This document shows positions 1 to 4,742 of a stretch of DNA of 5,240 nt, in pieces (the first letter of the stretch is position 1; each line of letters starts with the position of its first letter). This stretch comes from Candidatus Melainabacteria bacterium (GTDB lineage Bacteria; Actinomycetota; Actinomycetes; Mycobacteriales; Pseudonocardiaceae). The stretch spans positions 1 through 5,240 of the forward strand of contig CAJCJE010000642.1 in assembly GCA_903970565.1 (NCBI GenBank). Reading direction: 5' to 3'. The notes beneath the pieces are model-generated. The model saw only the letters and a program-made list of their open reading frames with translations. It was not told the origin of the DNA and ran no database searches. The position numbers and the translations under genes were made by a program.

Positions 1-128
1 TGCAGTGGCATCCGGAATGGTATGCCGCAACCGATCCGGTGAGCACCGCGATCTTCGGTGCGTTCGGCTATGCCTGCCGGCGCACCGCGCGCGAGAAGTC
101 TTTGGTACTGCGAGGAGTTGTCGGATGA
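1..128 (+). CDS. C-terminal fragment of a C26-family gamma-glutamyl hydrolase-like class I glutamine amidotransferase
   Basis: Reading from base 3, the frame gives 41 codons and stops with TGA at 126-128; the gene begins upstream of the window. It opens with QWHPEW (3-20), which matches the catalytic His/Glu strand of class I glutamine amidotransferases. The QWHPE form, followed by an (S/T)xxxFxxFxxAC helix (here VSTAIFGAFGYACR, 39-80), is typical of the peptidase C26 / PuuD group, gamma-glutamyl-gamma-aminobutyrate hydrolases. These cytoplasmic enzymes cleave gamma-glutamyl amides, using a Cys nucleophile that lies off the left edge here. The stop overlaps the next start by four bases (ATGA, 125-128), so translation of the two is probably coupled. 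The family call rests on a short C-terminus; another class I amidotransferase is possible but less likely because of QWHPE. Confidence 0.78.
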   Translation, partial: QWHPEWYAATDPVSTAIFGAFGYACRRTAREKSLVLRGVVG

Positions 129-1171
129 GTCAGTCGGCTGATGACATCAAGGTCGACCCGCGGGAGCGGGTACCGGAGTGGACGGTGCCCAGCAGCCTGT
201 TCGACTCGGCCGGCTGGTTGCGTGCCTGGGAGCAGGTCACGGTCGAGCCGCACCTGCGCCGGGCCTACCTGACCACGACCCAGGACGAGGTGCTGCCGCT
301 GTACCGGACGCCCAACTCGCCGTTCTGGTTCGGCTACGAGGCGCAGTGCGAGGTCGTGCCGCTGTCGGACCGGCCGATCGTGTTCGCCGGATCGACGTAC
401 TCGATGTACACCAGGCGTGGCCCGGTGCCCGCCGAACTCGTGCGTGCCGCCCACGACACCGGACTGTCCTGGTTGGACGGTGAGGGGCTGCTCATCGCGC
501 CGAACCTGACCGAGGAGGGCGTGGCCAGCTGGGTCGCCGAGGTCGGTGAGCCGGTCGGTCGCGTGCTGTTGGACCGCACCTACCACGGCGAGCTGTCCGG
601 CTCGTTCGAAGACCATCTGCGGGGGCTGCCCAAAAAGCTGCGCAAGGACGTCGAACGACGTATCCGGCGGGCCGGGGAACGCGGGCTCACCGTGCGCTTC
701 CTGCCCGGCGACCAGGCGGTGGACCTGGTGGCGGCGGCGCTGCCGCTGACCGTCGGCACCACCGACGAGCACGACTGGCCGCCGCTCTACGACGAGGCGA
801 CGCTGACCGCGCTGCTCGGCGTGCCCGGTTCGGTGCTCGCGGTCGCCGAGGTCGACGGGGACCTGGTCGGCGCGTTCTTCGGCTTCGTGCAGGGCACCGA
901 GGCGGTGTTCCTCTGCGGCGGCGTCGACTACCTGCGGCTCGCCGACCTGTCCAGTTACGTCGTGCTGATGTACGCCTGCGTGGAATGGGCCTACGAGCAG
1001 GGCCTGCGCCACGTCGAGTGGGGACGGGACAACTACCGCTTCAAGGAGCGGCACGGGTTGACCGGCACCGACCTGTGGGCGCTGGTCTACAGCCCGCGTC
1101 CGACGCCGGAACTCGCCGACCGGTTGCGGCACATGGACCGCGTCCTGCGCGACTACATCGAGCGCGGCTGA
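125..1171 (+). CDS. GNAT-fold acyltransferase, FemAB/BioF2-like (peptidoglycan-type or amino-acyl transferase)
   Basis: 348 residues. The ATG at 125 is chosen because GAGGAG (112-117) lies 7 bases upstream and the ATG overlaps the preceding stop; the open frame continues 5' to base 5, but that part is the upstream gene in another frame. The C-terminal half carries the family marks. There is a basic helix LPKKLRKDVERRIRRAGERG (residues 168-187), like the pre-GNAT helix of Acetyltransf_6/FemAB-like enzymes. A GNAT-like strand pair VLAVAEVDGDLVGAFFGFV follows at about 237-255. Near the end comes HVEWGRDNYRFKERHG (296-311), equivalent to the G-x-E/D-xYK-R-F element of this family. The N-terminal half (about 18-150) is probably a second, degenerate GNAT-like lobe. 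Such enzymes move acyl or aminoacyl groups (from CoA or aminoacyl-tRNA) onto amines; the substrate cannot be read from the sequence. The setting between a gamma-glutamyl hydrolase and an exporter suggests small-molecule tailoring. No signal peptide or membrane segment is seen. Confidence 0.7.
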   Translation: MSQSADDIKVDPRERVPEWTVPSSLFDSAGWLRAWEQVTVEPHLRRAYLTTTQDEVLPLYRTPNSPFWFGYEAQCEVVPLSDRPIVFAGSTYSMYTRRGPVPAELVRAAHDTGLSWLDGEGLLIAPNLTEEGVASWVAEVGEPVGRVLLDRTYHGELSGSFEDHLRGLPKKLRKDVERRIRRAGERGLTVRFLPGDQAVDLVAAALPLTVGTTDEHDWPPLYDEATLTALLGVPGSVLAVAEVDGDLVGAFFGFVQGTEAVFLCGGVDYLRLADLSSYVVLMYACVEWAYEQGLRHVEWGRDNYRFKERHGLTGTDLWALVYSPRPTPELADRLRHMDRVLRDYIERG

Positions 1172-2406
1172 TGGCGCTGACGGCATCGTCGAAGGAGGCC
1201 CGGCTGCGCGTCGGACTGCTGCTGGGCACGGTCATCGCGGTCAATGCCGCCTATACGGTGCTGATCCCGTTCGTACCCGAACTGCCCGCGCGCATCCATG
1301 CCGGCCCGGTCGCGGTCGGCCTCGCGTTCACCCTGTTCGCCGCCGGAAAGCTGCTCGCGCAGCCGGTCGGCGGGGTCGTGGTCGACCGGTGGGGGCCGCG
1401 CGTCGTCGCGGTGGCCTCGCTCGGGTTGATCGCCGTCGGCACGGTCGCCACCGCGCTGGCCGGGGACGCGGCCACCCTGCTGTTGGGACGTGTGGTGTGG
1501 GGGATCGGCGAGGGCGTGCTGACCCCGGCACTGTATGCGGGCATCACCTTCCTGTGCTCGACCTACCACCTGCCGACGACACGGTTGCTCGGCCAGTTCG
1601 GCTCGGCCGCGAACATCGGCTTCCTGATCGGCCCACTGGTCACCGGACTGGCCGGCGGTCTCGGTTTCCGGACGATCTTCCTGCTCGGTGCCGGGCTCAC
1701 CGTCTCCTCCGCGCTCGCGCTCGGCTGGGTGCTGCCGACGACACCGCGGACCGAGCCGCCGGAGCCCGCGCAGGCGCAACCGGCCGAGGCCGCGACGAGC
1801 AGCGGGCGGCGCTGGTGGGTCCTGGTGCTCGTGTTCGGCGTACTCGACCTGGCCGGGAACCTGATCTACTCGGCACTGGAACCGGTGCTGCCGCTGTATC
1901 TTGCCGGCGGTTCGGCCGGGGCGCGCTCGGCGGTGTCGCTGGTGTTCGCGGTCGGTCTGGCCGTGTTCGTACTGTCGGTCTGGGTGATCGGCAGACTCGG
2001 TGAACGGGTGACGTTGCCGCGCCTGGTCCAGATCGGACTCGTGGTGTTCGTCCTCGCCGTGTCCGGGCTCGCGCTCGGTTCCGGACTCGGATCGGTGCTC
2101 GTCTTCTTCGCGATCGCGATGATCGGACACTCCGCGCTGTACCTCGCCGCGCGGCGCGGCGTTCTCGCGGTACGCACCGGACTGGCCGGGCGCGGCCGCG
2201 CGTTCGGCCTGTTCGGCGCCACCTCGGACCTGGGCAACATGATCGGCCCGACGCTCGGCACCACGCTGTTCGGCTGGGTCGGCGCGCTGGTGTTTCCGTT
2301 GCTGGCCATCCCGTGCGCCGCGCTGTTTCTCGGAGTGCGGATGATGCGGACGCCGATCGCACCCACCGAGCCGGTCGAACCGGTGCACCGCGAGAACGCG
2401 CGCTGA
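1171..2406 (+). CDS. MFS efflux transporter (DHA1-like, 12 TM)
   Basis: 411 residues. The ATG at 1171 overlaps the preceding TGA by one base (TGATG, 1169-1173). The frame is open further upstream to 985, but that extension is Arg/Pro-rich and lies inside the acyltransferase gene. Twelve hydrophobic segments are visible, at roughly 14-34, 46-66, 78-98, 102-122, 143-161, 166-187, 216-235, 253-272, 286-303, 306-327, 346-367 and 369-389. A hydrophilic central loop rich in Pro, Ala and Glu spans 190-214. Motif A of the family, GVVVDRWGPR (69-77), follows TM2. NIGFLIGPLVTGLAGG (148-163) in TM5 resembles antiporter motif C, which is associated with proton-coupled drug exporters. A matching DLGNMIGPTLGTTLFG sits in TM11 (353-368). 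It is therefore most likely a plasma-membrane proton-driven exporter of the product or toxic intermediate of the upstream enzymes. The substrate is unknown. It is the last gene of the operon. Confidence 0.85.
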   Translation: MALTASSKEARLRVGLLLGTVIAVNAAYTVLIPFVPELPARIHAGPVAVGLAFTLFAAGKLLAQPVGGVVVDRWGPRVVAVASLGLIAVGTVATALAGDAATLLLGRVVWGIGEGVLTPALYAGITFLCSTYHLPTTRLLGQFGSAANIGFLIGPLVTGLAGGLGFRTIFLLGAGLTVSSALALGWVLPTTPRTEPPEPAQAQPAEAATSSGRRWWVLVLVFGVLDLAGNLIYSALEPVLPLYLAGGSAGARSAVSLVFAVGLAVFVLSVWVIGRLGERVTLPRLVQIGLVVFVLAVSGLALGSGLGSVLVFFAIAMIGHSALYLAARRGVLAVRTGLAGRGRAFGLFGATSDLGNMIGPTLGTTLFGWVGALVFPLLAIPCAALFLGVRMMRTPIAPTEPVEPVHRENAR

Positions 2407-2426
2407 GACCGTCGAGGGCCGTGTCC

Positions 2427-2446
2427 ACCCGCGACCGGTCGCGGGT
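2427..2446. terminator. 20-bp perfect palindrome, probable bidirectional terminator
   Basis: ACCCGCGACCGGTCGCGGGT is identical to its own reverse complement. It begins 20 bases after the MFS stop and ends 6 bases before the stop of the minus-strand ArsR remnant. It would fold to an 8-bp GC-rich stem with a CCGG loop in either direction. Only TTT follows on the + strand, so it is not a classical U-tract terminator, but such stems are common at gene ends in high-GC actinomycetes. A dimeric repressor binding site is the alternative; its tail-to-tail position favours a terminator. Confidence 0.5.
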
Positions 2447-2452
2447 TTGCGG

Positions 2453-2790
2453 TCACCTCGACTGGTGTTGGTCGAGCAGGGAGGTGCCCAGCGGCGTGAG
2501 GGCATGAACGACCGCCGCGCCGTGTCGGTGGGTGGTGATCAGGCCGGCGTTGCGCAGCACGCCGGTATGTCGGCTGACCGAGGCAAGTGAGGTACTCAGC
2601 CGGTTGGCCAGCTGGGTCGTGGTGGCACCGGACCCGACGGCGCAGAACACTGCCGCCCGGGTCGCTCCCATCGGCGCAGCGCCTCGGTCCACGCCCGGCC
2701 CTCGACGACTGGATCGCCCACCTCGACGCGACCGGGGTGGAGCAACCCGTGGGTCAACCCGCCGTTGATGACGCGGCCGGGCGAGCCCAA
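2453..2790 (-). pseudogene. ArsR-family winged-helix regulator remnant
   Basis: The recognisable part is the last 72 codons, from an in-frame ATG at 2671 down to TGA at 2453-2455. TTTQLANRLSTSLASVSRHT (residues 17-36) is a helix-turn-helix. GVLRNAGLITTHRHGAAVVH (37-56) is the end of the recognition helix and the beta wing. HALTPLGTSLL closes it. This is the C-terminal DNA-binding domain of the long actinobacterial ArsR-like regulators, whose full length is typically about 300 residues or more. The same frame runs upstream to a GTG at 2848, but that stretch is an Arg-rich string with no domain look and no ribosome binding site. A different minus frame (2790 to about 2670) contains GRAWTEALRR directly before the point where MGATRAAVF begins. 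Family members often have an xALAxLLGxTRA run there, so a frameshift near 2670 is plausible. No ligand-sensing domain remains. A functional 72-residue HTH protein cannot be excluded, but its start has only a weak GAGG upstream. Confidence 0.55.
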
Positions 2791-2849
2791 TGCCTGACTC
2801 GGCGGAAGCGTAACGTGCAGTGCCTGTCCGGTAGGAAGAACGGACCACG

Positions 2850-3281
2850 ATGAGTCACGTGTACGTCAGTCTGGAGCGGGATGCGGACGGCTACCCGCCC
2901 TACGACATCGAGGAGATCGACGCCGCCCCACTGGGAGATGACCGGTTCCGCATCGACGGTATTCCGGTATTCGTCTTCGGCTTGTCCAAGGGCGACATCG
3001 TGCGAGTCGTGCAGGTGGTCGGTGACGAACGCCCGTGGGTCACCGACGTGGCACAGTCCGGAGGGCATTGGACCGCTTGCGTGATTCCCTTCGGCGCTCC
3101 CGCCCTGGAACCAATCGCTCAGCGGATACGCATGGTGGGTGCCGATGCCTACGCGACCCCCTTCGGGCTCGTCGCCGTCGACGTGGCCCCGACGGTGGAT
3201 GCCACCGCGGTCATGGCGTTGCTCGACCAGGGTTGTGACACGGGAGAATGGGATTACGACCTGGGCGTCATACCGGACTGA
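2850..3281 (+). CDS. DUF4265 domain-containing protein
   Basis: 143 residues, soluble, acidic, with no signal peptide or membrane segment. The ATG at 2850 has AGGAAG at 2833-2838, 11 bases upstream. The layout fits DUF4265. DGYPPYDIEEIDAAPLGDDR (residues 13-32) is the opening strand and turn. FRIDGIPVFVFGLSKGDIVR (33-52) is the most conserved block: a phenotype of small strand, 'iPvfv.gls.GDiV'. SGGHWTACVI (70-79) is the Ser-Gly core. LVAVDVAP (107-114) and a C-terminal TGEWDYDLG (131-139) complete it. The length equals a single complete domain. Members have no established biochemical function to my knowledge. It stands alone: the next gene is convergent and the upstream neighbour is a decayed regulator. 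Third-position GC looks lower than in the flanking transporter genes, with codons such as ATT, GGT, TTG and GTA, which hints at separate acquisition. Confidence 0.75.
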   Translation: MSHVYVSLERDADGYPPYDIEEIDAAPLGDDRFRIDGIPVFVFGLSKGDIVRVVQVVGDERPWVTDVAQSGGHWTACVIPFGAPALEPIAQRIRMVGADAYATPFGLVAVDVAPTVDATAVMALLDQGCDTGEWDYDLGVIPD

Positions 3282-3309
3282 GCCGGCCGCGACCTGGACC
3301 TACCAGCCG

Positions 3310-3354
3310 CGGACCGGTCCTCGCCGGTCCGAGGCGCCGCGCCGCTGTCGCGGC
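3310..3354. terminator. Pair of adjacent hairpins between convergent genes
   Basis: Two stems lie 28 and 54 bases past the DUF4265 stop. The first is CGGACCGG (3310-3317) pairing with CCGGTCCG (3324-3331) around a six-base TCCTCG loop. The second is GCCGCG (3336-3341) pairing with CGCGGC (3349-3354) around a seven-base loop. Neither has a T-run. They sit between the stop of the DUF4265 gene and the stop of the minus-strand binding protein at 3397, so they may end transcripts from both sides. The second stem is short enough to be chance in sequence this GC-rich. Confidence 0.4.
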
Positions 3355-3396
3355 TGCCGGTAAGGGAAAGCTCGATGACGATCCGGCCGCTGTCCG

Positions 3397-4284
3397 TCAG
3401 GTGAGGACGACGTCGGTGTAGCGGGAGGGGCCGTCGGCCAGGTCGAGCAGGCCGCGCGCGGTCATCCAGCGCTGGGTCCGGTCGTACATGTCCCTGGTGT
3501 AGGGCTCGAAGACGATGCGCTCGCCGGGGCCGAACCGGTGCACGTCCACCAACTCGGCCAGGTCCGCCGGCAGCTCCCGCAGCCAGTACTTCTTGTACCG
3601 CTCCACATGCAGGTCGATGTCGGTCTGCGCGCGCCGCAACGCGGCGAAGTACTTCGCGGTGTCGGTGGGGTCCGCGTGCGGGGCGACCAGGAAACCGACC
3701 ATGGAGGTGGCGTCGGTGATCTTGCGGAAGCCGAGCTGTTCGGCCAGGTAGTACGGGCCACCGAACAGGTTCGCCACCTCGACCTGGCCACCCACCAGCA
3801 GCCGGGCCCGGTCGATGGGCAGACCGGCGAAGTTCAGCTGAATCCGCGACTGGTCCAGGAATGGCTCCAGCGCCTGCACCGTCGCGTAGTGGCTACCCGA
3901 GTGGTATCCGACGGCTACCGGCACGTCGGCCAGATCGGCCGGCTGCCGGTACGGCGAGTCCGGCGCGGCGAAGATCCCGGACGGGGTGACGGTGTAGGCG
4001 TGGCCCCACATCCTGCCGACACCGGACGTGGCCACCCCGTTGACCGCCCAGTGACAGGCCGAGGACACGTCACAGGCGCGACCGGCCGACATGTCCTCGA
4101 ACGCACCCGCCCGCACCTGCGCCGGTACCTCGTCGGCCGAGCGCACGGTGGCGGGCTGGGTGGCCTCCTGGTGCAACCCGTTGACCTGGAACTCGTAGTC
4201 CAGCCCCTCGGCGGCGAAGTAGCCGTGTTCCTCGGCGACCCACTCCTGCAGCCGTTGGTGTGGCTGGATGACGTACTTTCCCAT
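3397..4284 (-). CDS. SsuA/NMT1-like periplasmic-binding-fold protein without signal peptide
   Basis: 295 residues from ATG at 4284-4282, with an excellent ribosome binding site (GGAGGAA, complement of 4290-4296). The N-terminus WVAEEHGYFAAEGLDYEF (residues 15-32) matches the 'ld.GyFa.eGLdve' opening of nitrate/sulfonate/taurine (SsuA/TauA/NMT1-like) binding proteins. A short helix-strand GRACDVSSACHWAVN (68-82), a pocket loop VAVGYHSGSHYAT (123-135) and an inter-lobe segment VEVANLFGGPYYLAEQLGFR (168-187) follow in the expected order. The C-terminal helices run to about 280. The family normally carries a lipoprotein or Sec signal; here residue 1 leads straight into the fold, with no hydrophobic segment, so the product should be cytoplasmic. 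No ABC permease or ATPase is adjacent. PBP-fold enzymes such as MqnA/MqnD or Thi5 are also cytosolic, so an enzymatic or sensor role is possible. Cys71, Cys77 and His78 are candidate functional residues. Substrate unknown. Confidence 0.7.
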   Translation of the reverse strand: MGKYVIQPHQRLQEWVAEEHGYFAAEGLDYEFQVNGLHQEATQPATVRSADEVPAQVRAGAFEDMSAGRACDVSSACHWAVNGVATSGVGRMWGHAYTVTPSGIFAAPDSPYRQPADLADVPVAVGYHSGSHYATVQALEPFLDQSRIQLNFAGLPIDRARLLVGGQVEVANLFGGPYYLAEQLGFRKITDATSMVGFLVAPHADPTDTAKYFAALRRAQTDIDLHVERYKKYWLRELPADLAELVDVHRFGPGERIVFEPYTRDMYDRTQRWMTARGLLDLADGPSRYTDVVLT

Positions 4285-4351
4285 GATCGTTCCTCCCCGT
4301 CGGCAGCATCAGAACGATATCCCGTGCCGCTGGGAAATCCTTGCCACGGAA

Positions 4352-4393
4352 CACACGGTCGCGGACCCGGTGTGCCGGGTCCGCGACCGTGTG
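4352..4393. terminator. Strong 19-bp perfect hairpin, probable terminator
   Basis: Bases 4352-4370 pair perfectly with 4375-4393 around a TGTG loop (CACA on the other strand). The stem is almost all G and C. It starts 9 bases beyond the TAG of the minus-strand mini-cistron (4403-4405), which is where that transcript would be expected to end. It also lies 68 bases upstream of the binding-protein start, so that gene would need its own promoter between about 4285 and 4351. No T-run follows on either strand. A perfect stem of this length is very unlikely by chance. Confidence 0.75.
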
Positions 4394-4402
4394 ATCGGTC
4401 AA

Positions 4403-4488
4403 CTACTGGCGTAGGCTCTCCAACAGCGCGCCGGTCAGTTCCGTGTACCGGGCCAGCAGCGCCTGCGCGTCCGGCAGGGATGGGTCAC
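4403..4488 (-). pseudogene. Frame-broken mini-cistron (about 27 codons), unrecognised
   Basis: On the minus strand a near-ideal Shine-Dalgarno GGAGGAG (complement of 4494-4500) stands 5 bases before a GTG at 4488-4486. The frame starting at that GTG closes after 17 codons (TGA at 4437-4435). The neighbouring frame instead reads SLPDAQALLARYTELTGALL (followed by ESLRQ), then TAG at 4405-4403, and looks like genuine amphipathic helix. Inserting one base after codon 3 would join the ribosome binding site and start to this helix, giving a peptide of about 27 residues. A 19-bp hairpin stem follows the stop. The only intact start for the helix frame is an ATG at 4624, which has no ribosome binding site and reads through the second hairpin. 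I do not recognise the peptide. It could be a decayed small gene, the tail of a lost larger gene, or a case of recoding. Confidence 0.35.
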
Positions 4489-4567
4489 GAGGTCTCCTCC
4501 AGATCGCGGTTCGGATACCGATGGGTGCTTCCCGCCGAAACCGTAGGTGCCGGACGGCCGGCGCTGC

Positions 4568-4611
4568 CTGCCAGCCGGCCCCGAGCCGTCCGACTCGGGG
4601 CCGGCTGGCAG
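4568..4611. terminator. 18-bp perfect hairpin in divergent intergenic region
   Basis: Bases 4568-4585 (CTGCCAGCCGGCCCCGAG) pair perfectly with 4594-4611 around the loop CCGTCCGA. It lies between the minus-strand mini-cistron and the + strand gene at 4743, where a terminator is not expected unless a + strand gene once ended here or it insulates the downstream promoter. TATTCC follows on the + strand, a weak T-rich tail. Alternatives are a regulatory RNA structure or a protein-binding inverted repeat. Confidence 0.6.
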
Positions 4612-4624
4612 TATTCCGTACCAT

Positions 4625-4630
4625 TAGGAT
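4625..4630 (+). promoter_or_regulatory. Candidate -10 element for the gene at 4743
   Basis: TAGGAT matches the actinobacterial -10 consensus (TANNNT) and lies just after the second hairpin, about 115 bases before the start at 4743. A matching -35 would fall inside the 3' arm of the hairpin, and no good hexamer is seen there. A second possible -10, TAGAGT, occurs at 4682-4687. The rest of 4612-4742 holds nothing else I can name. Weak call. Confidence 0.22.
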
Positions 4631-4728
4631 GAATCGGGTGGATTAGCCTGTCTTATGACGAGGACGTGACAGCCGGCTTTGTAGAGTTGGGTGTGGTCTC
4701 CTCGACTGTTCTGCTGGCTTGCGTAACC

Positions 4729-4733
4729 GGAGG
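4729..4733 (+). promoter_or_regulatory. Ribosome binding site fixing the start at 4743
   Basis: GGAGG lies 9 bases before the ATG at 4743. It is the only strong Shine-Dalgarno on the + strand in this intergenic region, and it supports the start of the open-ended gene to its right. Confidence 0.7.
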
Positions 4734-4742
4734 TTCTCGCTG

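Noticed and set aside
5..124. N-terminal extension of the acyltransferase from an ATG at 5
   Set aside because: It is Cys/Arg-rich and lies over the C26 gene in another frame. The ATG at 125 has a good ribosome binding site and the coupling overlap.
985..1170. 62-residue extension of the MFS protein
   Set aside because: It lies inside the acyltransferase gene and is Arg/Pro-rich. The TGATG start at 1171 leads directly into TM1.
68..1186. 372-residue minus-strand ORF
   Set aside because: Antisense shadow of the acyltransferase: a Gln/Arg/Pro/Val-rich string without domains or a ribosome binding site.
1153..2505. 450-residue minus-strand ORF opposite the MFS gene
   Set aside because: Rich in Arg, Gln, Glu, Gly and His with no fold. 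It is the mirror of a GC-rich membrane protein whose sense frame shows clear TM segments and MFS motifs.
3538..4632. 364-residue + strand ORF
   Set aside because: Antisense shadow of the binding-protein gene. It runs through both strong hairpins and has low-complexity Arg/Gly/Val composition.
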